Source: Vulcanimicrobiota bacterium (GTDB lineage Bacteria; Vulcanimicrobiota; Vulcanimicrobiia; Vulcanimicrobiales; Vulcanimicrobiaceae). From it: a stretch of 7,122 nt of DNA. The stretch covers positions 1 to 7,122 of the forward strand of contig JABEUW010000049.1 in NCBI GenBank assembly GCA_013043945.1, read 5' to 3'. The notes below the pieces were generated by a model. That model ran no database searches, was not told where the DNA came from, and saw nothing but the letters and a program-made list of their open reading frames with translations. Positions 1-5,977 of the stretch are shown one piece after another (the stretch's first letter is position 1; each line of letters begins with the position of its first letter). Both the position numbers and the translations under genes were made by a program.

Positions 1-1
1 G

Positions 2-1444
2 CACCTGGAAACGATCATCGAAGTCGTTCTCGACCTAGGCCGCGCCCCCGAGGCGCGCTTCGAGAGCGACTTTGTTTATCTCTCCGAGACGCCGGTCTCG
101 CCTGAGGATATCGCGCACGTCTGTTCGCGCATCTCGGGCTTCGGCGCCGACAATCGAGCGGGTATCGAACAGACGTTGCACCGTATTAGCGCCATACGCA
201 ATCGGACCGGAAAGATCGTCGGGCTCACCTGCCGCATCGGTCGAGCGGTCTACGGAACGATCGACATTATCCTCGACGTGCTCCGCAGCGGGAAGTCGAT
301 CTGCCTGCTCGGCCGCCCGGGCGTCGGCAAGACGACGATGCTCCGCGAATGTGCGCGCGTACTCGCCTCGGACCGCAAGCGCGTCGTTATCGTCGATAGC
401 TCCAACGAGATCGCCGGAGACAGCGATATTCCCCATCCGGGTATCGGCACCGCACGACGCATGCAGGTTCCCGACCCGGCACTCCAGCATGCGGTGATGA
501 TCGAGGCGGTCGAAAACCACATGCCCGAAGTCGTGGTCATCGACGAGATCGGTACGGAGGCCGAGGCGGCGGCAGCACGCACGATCGCCGAACGGGGCGT
601 CACGCTCATCGCGACGGCGCACGGCCAGAGCCTCGAAAACCTGCTGATGAATCCGACGCTCTCGGATCTGCTCGGCGGAATCAGTGCGGTAACGCTCTCC
701 GACGAAGAAGCGCGCCGCCGCGGTACGCGCAAAACCGTGCTCGAGCGGAAGCAGCCGCCGACCTTCGATATTCTCGTCGAGATTCACGATCGCGATCGGT
801 TGGCAATTCACAAAAGCGTCGCCGACGTCGTCGACGCAACCCTGCGTGGATATCAACCGCAGCCCGAGATTCGCCAGCGCGGTGCGTCGGGCGAGGTTGC
901 GATTCTGCAGGCGGCGGAGCCCGAGTCGATGCCGCAGGTCGTGGAGAGCATCGACGGGGTAGCGTTAGAGCGCGAAGAAGGGCAACGCCCGCTCTCGATT
1001 TTTCCATACGGCGTCTCGCGCAGTAAGATCGAGCGCGCGATTCATAACCTCCGCGTCGGCGCATCGATTGCTCGGACGTGGGACGACGCCGATGTCGTCT
1101 TCGCGTTAAAGTCGCTGGAACGCAAAGGGCAACCGAAGCTCAAACAGATCGCCGCGGAGAACGTGCCGATCTACGCGATTAAGACGAACACGACGACGCA
1201 GATTCAATTGGCGTTGCGTGACGTCTTTCGCTTGGGCTCGATCGATCACGAAGAGATTGCGATGCGCGAAGCCGAGGAGGCGATCTATCAGGTCATGCTG
1301 ACGAGCCAGGCGATCGAGCTCTCACCGCAGACCTCGTACGTTCGGCGAATGCAGCACCAGATGGCCGAGAAACATCGTCTTCACTCTCGCTCGACGGGAT
1401 TGGAGCCGAACCGGCGCGTTCGTATCTATCGGGGTGGCGATTAG
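2..1444 (+). CDS. R3H-domain AAA-type ATPase (Ycf45/SpoIIIAA-like), 5'-truncated by window edge
   Basis: The reading frame is open from the first base, so the true start lies upstream; 480 residues are visible. The order matches the Ycf45 family of cyanobacteria, plastids and many bacteria. An N-terminal part (IIEVVLDLGR, then DNRAGIEQTLHRISAIRN) is followed by an ATPase core with Walker A GRPGVGKTT at visible residues 104-112, Walker B VVVIDEIG at 177-184 and a sensor-like IATAHG at 203-208. The core ends near LERKQPPTFDILVEI. A linker leads to a conserved central block (about 332-412, SIFPYGVSRSKIERAI...). The C-terminal R3H-type nucleic-acid-binding segment is at about 442-475 (RRMQHQMAEKHRL...PNRRVRIYR). 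The ATPase core resembles SpoIIIAA and secretion ATPases. Family members are presumed ATP-driven single-stranded nucleic-acid binders of unknown cellular role. An internal TTG at 176 falls inside conserved sequence and is not the start. The gene converges on the PilZ-like gene. Confidence 0.93.
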   Translation, partial: HLETIIEVVLDLGRAPEARFESDFVYLSETPVSPEDIAHVCSRISGFGADNRAGIEQTLHRISAIRNRTGKIVGLTCRIGRAVYGTIDIILDVLRSGKSICLLGRPGVGKTTMLRECARVLASDRKRVVIVDSSNEIAGDSDIPHPGIGTARRMQVPDPALQHAVMIEAVENHMPEVVVIDEIGTEAEAAAARTIAERGVTLIATAHGQSLENLLMNPTLSDLLGGISAVTLSDEEARRRGTRKTVLERKQPPTFDILVEIHDRDRLAIHKSVADVVDATLRGYQPQPEIRQRGASGEVAILQAAEPESMPQVVESIDGVALEREEGQRPLSIFPYGVSRSKIERAIHNLRVGASIARTWDDADVVFALKSLERKGQPKLKQIAAENVPIYAIKTNTTTQIQLALRDVFRLGSIDHEEIAMREAEEAIYQVMLTSQAIELSPQTSYVRRMQHQMAEKHRLHSRSTGLEPNRRVRIYRGGD

Positions 1445-1489
1445 GCGCTGCAAACGCTCGCTGTCACCCCGAGTAGGCGCTGCAAGCGC
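1442..1489 (+). repeat. Imperfect 16-bp direct repeat, period 32
   Basis: TAGGCGCTGCAAACGC at 1442-1457 recurs as TAGGCGCTGCAAGCGC at 1474-1489 (15 of 16 identical). The first copy begins with the TAG stop codon of the R3H ATPase gene. The second forms the inner hairpin of the adjacent nested palindrome. This looks like a partial duplication of an intergenic hairpin unit. Confidence 0.7.
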
Positions 1490-1503
1490 CGTATCGAGGG
1501 GTG
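1465..1503. repeat. Nested palindrome (REP-like element A) between convergent genes
   Basis: CACCCC (1465-1470) pairs with GGGGTG (1498-1503). Inside this, GGCGC (1476-1480) pairs with GCGCC (1486-1490) around loop TGCAA. The element fills the gap between two convergent stop codons. No T-run follows on either strand, so it is not a classical intrinsic terminator, but it could stabilise or end transcripts from both sides. Its CCCCGAG...TCGA.GGGG frame is shared with a second element near 5842-5872, so it is probably a dispersed intergenic repeat. Confidence 0.65.
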
Positions 1504-1504
1504 C

Positions 1505-2191
1505 TTACGCCTGTTTTACGTCGCCCTCTTCGGAGACGAGGAAGCGCGTGTCGTAGGCCATCATTTCGTCCTTCACTTTGACGCGGCTATGAACGTTGAA
1601 GCGGTGCGCCTTCTTGCCGCCCGAGTTCACCAGACCACCGTAAAAGATTTTGATGAGCGGTGTCTGCCCGGGCTTCGGTTCGTCGAGCTTCTTCGACGCG
1701 ATCAATGCCGCGACGATCTTGTTTTGTATCGCGACCGGCAAGAGACGATAGGCGTCGTCGGTCTGAGCCGCCGCAGGGTTCTCCGGCGTGCGGCGATCGA
1801 CGGGCTCGGGCGTGTCGGTGACGTAGCGGACGACCGCGTCCCAATGGTCGGCAGCGATCCCGGCAAACTCGCAAAAATGGCGATTCCAGGTATCGTTTTT
1901 ATGTTGAACGGTGTCGGTGCGGATATTTTTACAACGAATCGGTAGTCGCTGCTCGCGGAGGCGAATAATGAGGTTGAATTCCTTCGCATCGATTTTATCG
2001 CGAATGATGAACACGAGCCCGTTCGCGGAGATCTCCATTCCGATCCCCTGCCGTACGTCGTTCGGATTGCCTGCGTTGGGAAGCCACCAAACATGAAAAG
2101 CGCCCGCCCGGCGTTGATACTGCCGGCGGTCGCCTGCGCGCCCGAGAAACCACTCGATTACGTCTGAGAAAATCGAGTTGCCGAGGGACAT
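1505..2191 (-). CDS. PilZ-like domain protein with a conserved-looking C-terminal extension
   Basis: The protein has 228 residues, no signal peptide and no membrane segment. The N-terminal half looks like a PilZ domain, the c-di-GMP receptor fold. Arg23-xxx-Arg27 (RQYQR) is followed after about 25 residues by EISANGL (53-59), matching (D/N)xSxxG except that Glu replaces Asp. A typical closing strand follows, HFCEFAGI at 105-112. A proline-rich linker (about 126-142) leads to an unidentified C-terminal block of about 80 residues (LLPVAIQNKIVAALI, then GQTPLIKIFYGG and HRFNVHSRVKV). The start is supported by a strong ribosome site, GGGAGGT, 6 bases upstream. The gene is transcribed alone, divergent from tmk across 32 bases. 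A role in c-di-GMP signalling is inferred from the motif; the Glu substitution may weaken or abolish binding. Confidence 0.75.
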   Translation of the reverse strand: MSLGNSIFSDVIEWFLGRAGDRRQYQRRAGAFHVWWLPNAGNPNDVRQGIGMEISANGLVFIIRDKIDAKEFNLIIRLREQRLPIRCKNIRTDTVQHKNDTWNRHFCEFAGIAADHWDAVVRYVTDTPEPVDRRTPENPAAAQTDDAYRLLPVAIQNKIVAALIASKKLDEPKPGQTPLIKIFYGGLVNSGGKKAHRFNVHSRVKVKDEMMAYDTRFLVSEEGDVKQA

Positions 2192-2197
2192 GGGTTG

Positions 2198-2204
2198 ACC
2201 TCCC
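2198..2204 (-). promoter_or_regulatory. Strong Shine-Dalgarno for the PilZ-like gene
   Basis: On the minus strand GGGAGGT lies 6 bases before the ATG at 2191-2189. It is the best-placed ribosome site in the window and fixes the start of the PilZ-like gene. Confidence 0.75.
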
Positions 2205-2223
2205 GTCGAAAGACCGCCCCGGT

Positions 2224-2838
2224 ATGTTTGCGGTCATCGAAGGAATTGAAGGTAGCGGTAAGAGCACCCTGCAAGCGGGCGTCGCCGAGGCGTTGCGCGC
2301 GCTCGGGCGGCGGGTGACGACGACGCGGGAGCCCGGCGGAAGCCCGCTCGGGGATGCAATCCGAGCGATCTTTCTCGCCCCGGAACTCGATGTCGACCCG
2401 GTCGCCGAGGCAATGCTGGTCAACGCGGCGAGAACGCAGCATATTGCCGCCCTTATTCGGCCGGCGTTAGAACGCGGGGAGACGGTTCTCTGCGATCGCT
2501 TCGTCGACTCGACGCTCGCCTACCAGGGCTACGGGCGCGGACTCGAGCTCACGATGCTGCGCGGCCTCTGCGAGATCGCCGTCGGCGGTCTCGTCGCCGA
2601 CGTGACGATCGTGCTCGATTGCGAGCCGAATCTATCGCGACGGCGGCTCGACGAACGAGGGAACGCTCCCGATCGGCTCGAGAACGAGAATTCCGGCTTT
2701 CACGAACGCGTGCGCGAGGGCTTTCTCGCACTCGCGCGCGGCAGCGAGCGCCACGTCGTTCTCGATGCCGCCGGCTCTCGGGAGGAGCTCGTTGCGGCGG
2801 CGCTCGCGGCGATCGAAGGTATGCGCTCACGTGGCTGA
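2224..2838 (+). CDS. tmk: Thymidylate kinase (dTMP kinase)
   Basis: The protein has 204 residues, the usual bacterial length. It phosphorylates dTMP to dTDP with ATP in the cytoplasm, the shared step of de novo and salvage dTTP synthesis. The P-loop is GIEGSGKST at 7-15. The TMP-binding REPGG is at 35-39. The DRF motif is at 91-93, followed by DSTLAYQG (95-102). The LID region (about 138-153) ends in DRLE. The P-loop lacks the catalytic Arg of yeast/human (type I) enzymes and the LID carries Arg residues, so this is the E. coli-like type II. No convincing Shine-Dalgarno precedes the ATG, yet the start fits the family exactly because the first strand (FAVIEGIEG) begins at residue 2. The 3' end overlaps holB by 8 bases, indicating translational coupling. 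Confidence 0.96.
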   Translation: MFAVIEGIEGSGKSTLQAGVAEALRALGRRVTTTREPGGSPLGDAIRAIFLAPELDVDPVAEAMLVNAARTQHIAALIRPALERGETVLCDRFVDSTLAYQGYGRGLELTMLRGLCEIAVGGLVADVTIVLDCEPNLSRRRLDERGNAPDRLENENSGFHERVREGFLALARGSERHVVLDAAGSREELVAAALAAIEGMRSRG

Positions 2839-3820
2839 GATCTACGACCCATCGATCGGGGCCGATGCCGCGCGCGCATTCTTTTCGCGGAGCCGAAAGG
2901 GGGAGATCGCCCACGGATATCTCTTTATCGGACCGAGCGGAACCGGGAAAAAGAGTTTCGCGCGCTACCTCGCGCAGTCGTTACTCTGCGAAGGCAATGG
3001 CGATAATGCATTCGGCGCTTGCGGAAGCTGCCGGTCTTGTGCCCTCTTCGGGCACGAAGGGCAGAGCGCGCACCCCGATTTCATCGAGCACTTCGGCGCG
3101 CTAAAAATCGGCGATACGGCGAGCGTGGGTTTCGCAACGACGGGAGACACGACCTCGCGCGATCTCATTCGCCAGCTGGCAATGCAATCGTATTCGGGCG
3201 GGCGACGCGTGCTGTTGCTCGCCGACGTTGAGTTCGCATCGCCTGCCGCGGCGAACGCACTATTGAAATTTTTCGAGGAGCCTCCGGTCGGCGTGACGTT
3301 GCTTTTAACGAGTTCGACACCCGCCGCGATACTTGGAACGATTCGCTCGCGCCTCACGCAACTGCGCATCGGGCCGCTCTCGCGCGACGAAATGCTGACG
3401 TTACTCGTCCGTCGCGGTTTTGCGAGCGATGCCGCGGAACGCGTGCTCGCACGCGCTCGCGGCAGCCTGACTCGAGCATTGGAGTTGCTCGACATCGATG
3501 CGGAGGCTCCGCACGCCGTTATCGCGCGCTGGTTCGATGATGCGATCGTCGGCAACACCCCAGCCGCGAACTGGGCGACGCGCGAGAGCCTCGACGAGGG
3601 ACTCCTCGCGATAAAGGCGCGCTTGAAAGATGCGATCGCCGCGCCGTTTCTTGGGGAGAGGCCGGAAGGCCATATCGACCTCGCACGCGGGCTCAAGGCC
3701 TTTGAGAAAATCGACGACGCTCAGCGCCTGGCGCGTACGAACGTGAGCCCGACGATGGTTGCCGATCTCGTTCGAATGGCGATTACCGGGCTCGCCCTCG
3801 ACGGGACGGAGAAAAGTTAG
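2831..3820 (+). CDS. holB: DNA polymerase III delta' subunit (clamp-loader)
   Basis: The protein has 329 residues when started at the GTG at 2831, inside the end of tmk, with GAAGG at 2815-2819 as ribosome site. An in-frame ATG at 2765 would add 22 Arg-rich residues unlike the family. The product is the stator subunit of the replication clamp loader. Visible features are HGYLFIGPSGTGKKSFA at 28-44 (P-loop with Lys41 where Ser/Thr is usual), zinc ligands Cys53, Cys64, Cys67 and Cys70, a Walker B-like strand RVLLLADVE at 126-134, AANALLKFFEEPP at 140-152, and a sensor LLLTSS at 157-162. The SRC motif reads SRL at 173-175, keeping the Arg finger but losing Cys. The C-terminal collar region is weakly conserved, as usual. 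The tmk-holB pairing is common in bacteria. The stop overlaps the convergent membrane protein gene. Confidence 0.92.
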   Translation: MAEIYDPSIGADAARAFFSRSRKGEIAHGYLFIGPSGTGKKSFARYLAQSLLCEGNGDNAFGACGSCRSCALFGHEGQSAHPDFIEHFGALKIGDTASVGFATTGDTTSRDLIRQLAMQSYSGGRRVLLLADVEFASPAAANALLKFFEEPPVGVTLLLTSSTPAAILGTIRSRLTQLRIGPLSRDEMLTLLVRRGFASDAAERVLARARGSLTRALELLDIDAEAPHAVIARWFDDAIVGNTPAANWATRESLDEGLLAIKARLKDAIAAPFLGERPEGHIDLARGLKAFEKIDDAQRLARTNVSPTMVADLVRMAITGLALDGTEKS

Positions 3821-4530
3821 CGAAAACCTCGTGGCGCGACGTCGTCGTAATTTTTTGCAAATGGGAATGCGAGATATGCGAATGCGAGCGCCTGCACGAC
3901 CGCCGGAATGATTTGATAGAGCAGTGGATTCGCCGTAATCGTCAACATACGGTAAATAACGAGTTGCGGCAAGACGCCCCAGAGCAGAACGAAGACGACC
4001 GCAAGAACGATCGCTCGCGCCGGGTGTTCGCGCACCGCGCGTATCGAGGCACTGATGGCTAACGGCCCCGAGAGGCCGGAGATCGCGCCCGCCGGGATGG
4101 TGTAGATGAGAAAAAAGGCCGCTACGAGTTGGAGCGCGTAGACGCCGATCATCCCGAAGAGCGAGCCGACCGTTGCTGCAACCGAGATAACGAAGACGAA
4201 TCCGATCGTCGCCATCAGGATCGCGCCCGCTTTGCCGAGCGCCTCGCTCCACACGCTATCGAAGTTCGTCCGATAGCCTCGCTGGAGATCGTTGGCATAG
4301 AGCGTCGCTACGCCGAATGCAAAACCGAACGCGAGTTGCTGAACGAAGCTGATGATGCCGCCGCCGGCGCTACCGAAAGGATCGGTAAAGAGCTGCCCTA
4401 CCTGCGCGAGCAGGACGCTCACGAGTGCCGCTAACAACGGAACGACGATAATTGCCGGGTGGCGCAACAGTAGCCCGAGGCCGCGGAGGTAGATTCCGAG
4501 ATCGACCTCGGGGGTACCGCGTCGGTTCAT
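3817..4530 (-). CDS. Six-helix integral membrane protein of unknown function
   Basis: The protein has 237 residues and is not assigned to a named family. About six hydrophobic segments are visible near residues 26-48, 58-80, 100-122, 124-148, 172-194 and 200-222. A short charged N-terminus (MNRRGTPEVD) precedes a segment LGIYLRGLGLLLRHP resembling the start of YciC/DUF4013-like proteins. Between helices 4 and 5 lies SASIRAVREHPARAI, a pattern also typical of that broad group. No catalytic or transporter motif is visible. The start ATG is supported by AGGA 10 bases upstream, overlapping the stop codon of the methylthioadenosine phosphorylase gene. The 12-base gap indicates an operon and coupled translation with that gene. 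A metabolic link is only suggested by position. The 3' end shares four bases with the end of holB. Confidence 0.8.
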   Translation of the reverse strand: MNRRGTPEVDLGIYLRGLGLLLRHPAIIVVPLLAALVSVLLAQVGQLFTDPFGSAGGGIISFVQQLAFGFAFGVATLYANDLQRGYRTNFDSVWSEALGKAGAILMATIGFVFVISVAATVGSLFGMIGVYALQLVAAFFLIYTIPAGAISGLSGPLAISASIRAVREHPARAIVLAVVFVLLWGVLPQLVIYRMLTITANPLLYQIIPAVVQALAFAYLAFPFAKNYDDVAPRGFR

Positions 4531-4540
4531 TCCGCGAGAT

Positions 4541-4544
4541 TCCT
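4541..4544 (-). promoter_or_regulatory. Shine-Dalgarno of the membrane protein gene, overlapping the upstream stop
   Basis: On the minus strand TAGGAA contains both the TAG stop of the phosphorylase gene (4545-4543) and AGGA, 10 bases before the ATG at 4530. This supports translational coupling of the two genes. Confidence 0.6.
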
Positions 4545-5340
4545 AGCCGCGCGCGCCGTCGAGCGCGTGGCGACACGAACAATCGCCATGCAGGTCGATG
4601 CGTTCGATGATTTTGCCGAGAGCGGCCTTCACGCGCTCGTTATTGCTCGCGAACACCTTCATAACTTCGGCGTGAGAGACCGGCGACATCCCCTCAAGGC
4701 CGACGTCGTAATCGGTAATGAGCGAGATATTCGCGTAGCAGATCTCCAGTTCGCGGGCGAGATAGGACTCGGGATACTGGGTCATGTTGATGACCTCCCA
4801 TCCCTGGCTTTGAAACCACTTCGATTCGGCGCGCGTCGAGAAGCGCGGCCCTTGAATGACCACGACGGTGCCGCGTTCGTGCGTCTCGATACCGAGTTCG
4901 ACGAGCGATTTCACCGCAATTCCGCGCAACGTCGGGCAATAGGGGTCGGCAAAGGAGACGTGCGTCGTTATCGGGCCGTCGAAGAAGGTATCGCGGCGTC
5001 CGGTCGTGCGATCGACGACTTGATCTGCGACGACCATCGAGCCCGGTTTGACGTGGACGGCAAGCGAGCCACAGGCGGTCGGGGCGATGATGCGGGAGAC
5101 GCCGAGCATCTTCATCGCGTACAGATTCGCGCGATAGTTGATCGCTTGTGGCGGGAAGCGATGGTCCTTCCCGTGTCGCGGAAGGAATGCGACGCGTTTT
5201 CCGGCGATCTCGCCGAGCGCGACGCGATCGCTGGGTGCGCCGTACGGCGTTTCGATCCAGAGCTCGCGCGCATTTTCAATGAGCGAATAGAATCCGGATC
5301 CGCCGAAAACGCCGATATCCGCTTGTTCGTTTGTCTGCAT
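4543..5340 (-). CDS. mtnP: 5'-methylthioadenosine phosphorylase (PNP/MTAP family)
   Basis: The protein has 265 residues and is cytosolic. The family splits 5'-methylthioadenosine with phosphate into adenine and methylthioribose-1-phosphate, in polyamine and methionine salvage. Motifs present are GGSGFY at 13-18, the phosphate-binding PRHGKDHR at 54-61, IAPTACGSL at 85-93, VIQGPRFSTRAES at 161-173, NMTQYPE at 185-191 and TDYD at 209-212. The Asp pair in TDYD favours a 6-amino purine (adenine) over hypoxanthine or guanine. The C-terminus holds a CSC (Cys254, Cys256) followed by RHALDG. I chose the ATG at 5340, which places the first strand (ADIGVFGGSG) as in the family. A TTG at 5391 would add 17 residues and run into the divergent gene. 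A 6-oxopurine or methylthioinosine specificity is possible but less likely. Confidence 0.9.
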   Translation of the reverse strand: MQTNEQADIGVFGGSGFYSLIENARELWIETPYGAPSDRVALGEIAGKRVAFLPRHGKDHRFPPQAINYRANLYAMKMLGVSRIIAPTACGSLAVHVKPGSMVVADQVVDRTTGRRDTFFDGPITTHVSFADPYCPTLRGIAVKSLVELGIETHERGTVVVIQGPRFSTRAESKWFQSQGWEVINMTQYPESYLARELEICYANISLITDYDVGLEGMSPVSHAEVMKVFASNNERVKAALGKIIERIDLHGDCSCRHALDGARG

Positions 5341-5377
5341 GATACGCAGATTCGTGAGGAGAATCGACGACCCTGCG

Positions 5378-5812
5378 ATGTTGATTTTCAAACATATTCT
5401 TCTTGCAGCGGCAACGGCATTTAGCCCGAGCCTCTATCGGACGCAATGTAGCGCCTTACTCACTGGCAACCTCCCGGCGTACGCAGCGACGCTCGCACCG
5501 AGCTATCGCTTCGTCGATCTGGGAGGGCGTGTGGAGAAGCGCGCGCAGGTCCTTGCGACCTTTGCAGGGTGGTTTCGGGCGAAGAGTGGGAGCATTACGA
5601 GCTGCCGGGCGAGCGCACCGAGCGATCCGCCCTCGGGGAGAAACATCTCCGTGCCGCTCCATATCGTCGAAGATATCGCCGTTGCGATTCCCACCGAGGG
5701 CACTCGCCGCTATAGGATCGACCTTCATGCAGTCGAGCGCTGGCAGCTCTTCGGCGGAGAGTGGCGCGCGGTTGAGAGCGTTGTTCGGAAGCGGAGCGTC
5801 ACACCGCTCTAA
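5378..5812 (+). CDS. Small exported NTF2/SnoaL-like (DUF4440-type) protein
   Basis: The protein has 144 residues from the ATG at 5378. A short basic and hydrophobic N-terminus (MLIFKHILLAAATAF) looks like a signal peptide, with possible cleavage after ATA (residues 12-14). The rest resembles a DUF4440/SnoaL-like cone fold: a helix with QCSALLTGNLPAYAATLAP (23-41), then SYRFVDLGGRVEKRAQVLATF, and strands ending in YRIDLHAVERWQLFGGEWRAVES (112-134). No catalytic residues can be assigned, and the fold serves many binding and enzymatic roles. An in-frame ATG at 5339 overlaps the start codon of the divergent phosphorylase gene and would place an Arg-rich stretch before the signal; it has no ribosome site. 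AGGAG at 5357-5361 is rather far (16 bases) from the chosen start. A second exported protein of the same general type follows. Confidence 0.68.
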   Translation: MLIFKHILLAAATAFSPSLYRTQCSALLTGNLPAYAATLAPSYRFVDLGGRVEKRAQVLATFAGWFRAKSGSITSCRASAPSDPPSGRNISVPLHIVEDIAVAIPTEGTRRYRIDLHAVERWQLFGGEWRAVESVVRKRSVTPL

Positions 5813-5826
5813 TTCGACCCCTCGAA
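5813..5826. repeat. Short perfect hairpin just after the stop codon
   Basis: TTCGA (5813-5817) and TCGAA (5822-5826) flank a CCCC loop directly after the TAA stop. No T-run follows, so it is at most a weak transcript-end structure for the upstream gene. Confidence 0.4.
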
Positions 5827-5835
5827 ACGCCCCGG

Positions 5836-5874
5836 AGCCTGCCCCGAGCGAGCGAAGCGAGTCGAACGGGGGCT
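5836..5874. repeat. REP-like palindromic element B
   Basis: CCCCG (5842-5846) pairs with CGGGG (5867-5871). The outer AGC (5836-5838) can pair with GCT (5872-5874) across a 3-base bulge. The frame CCCCGAG...GTCGAACGGGG matches element A at 1465-1503 (CCCCGAG...TATCGAGGGG) while the middle differs. The core GAGCGAGCGAAGCGAGTCGA resembles a dispersed intergenic motif I recall from many bacterial genomes; this was not checked here. Confidence 0.55.
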
Positions 5875-5934
5875 CTCTTGGGTGACAAGGATGCCCCTCG
5901 GCCTGAGGCGGAACCCTCTCCTCCGGGCACGAAC

Positions 5935-5960
5935 GTGAGGGGACCGTACCCTTACTTTTT
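5935..5960 (+). terminator. Intrinsic terminator in the leader of the gene at 5978
   Basis: GTGAGGG (5935-5941) pairs with CCCTTAC (5949-5955) in a 7-bp stem with one G-T wobble and a 7-base loop, followed by TTTTT (5956-5960). It would end transcripts from the upstream NTF2-like gene. It sits only 17 bases before the next start codon and abuts that gene's ribosome site, so it could also act as an attenuator. Confidence 0.6.
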
Positions 5961-5965
5961 GGAGG
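5961..5965 (+). promoter_or_regulatory. Shine-Dalgarno GGAGG
   Basis: GGAGG ends 12 bases before the GTG at 5978. It directly follows the terminator T-run and lies in the loop of the larger inverted repeat. It supports the GTG as start. Confidence 0.6.
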
Positions 5966-5977
5966 TTCCTCACGCTC

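Noticed and set aside
35..856. Long minus-strand open frame (about 273 codons) opposite the R3H ATPase
   Set aside because: It is antisense to a gene with unmistakable motifs. Its composition (Arg, Ala, Asp-rich) is what GC-rich antisense frames give, and it shows no domain.
2195..2228. TTGACC as a -35 box of a tmk promoter
   Set aside because: No acceptable -10 box lies 16 to 18 bases downstream, and the bases are also the reverse complement of the PilZ-like gene's ribosome-site region.
2765..2830. Earlier ATG start for holB
   Set aside because: It adds an Arg-rich stretch that is the shifted reading of tmk coding sequence. GTG at 2831 gives the expected N-terminus and a typical short overlap.
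2619..3104. Arg/Ser-rich plus-strand frame across the tmk-holB junction
   Set aside because: It is low-complexity and out of frame with two well-identified genes that cover the same bases.
5339..5377. Earlier ATG for the first NTF2-like gene
   Set aside because: It overlaps the ATG of the divergent gene, has no ribosome site and puts two Asp residues before the signal peptide. It cannot be fully excluded.
5341..5391. Longer phosphorylase gene starting at a TTG at 5391
   Set aside because: It adds 17 residues not seen in the family and would overlap the start of the divergent exported protein gene. The ATG at 5340 aligns with homologues.
4567..5424. Long plus-strand open frame opposite the phosphorylase gene
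   Set aside because: The minus strand encodes a complete enzyme with all family motifs. The plus frame has no recognisable domain and no ribosome site.
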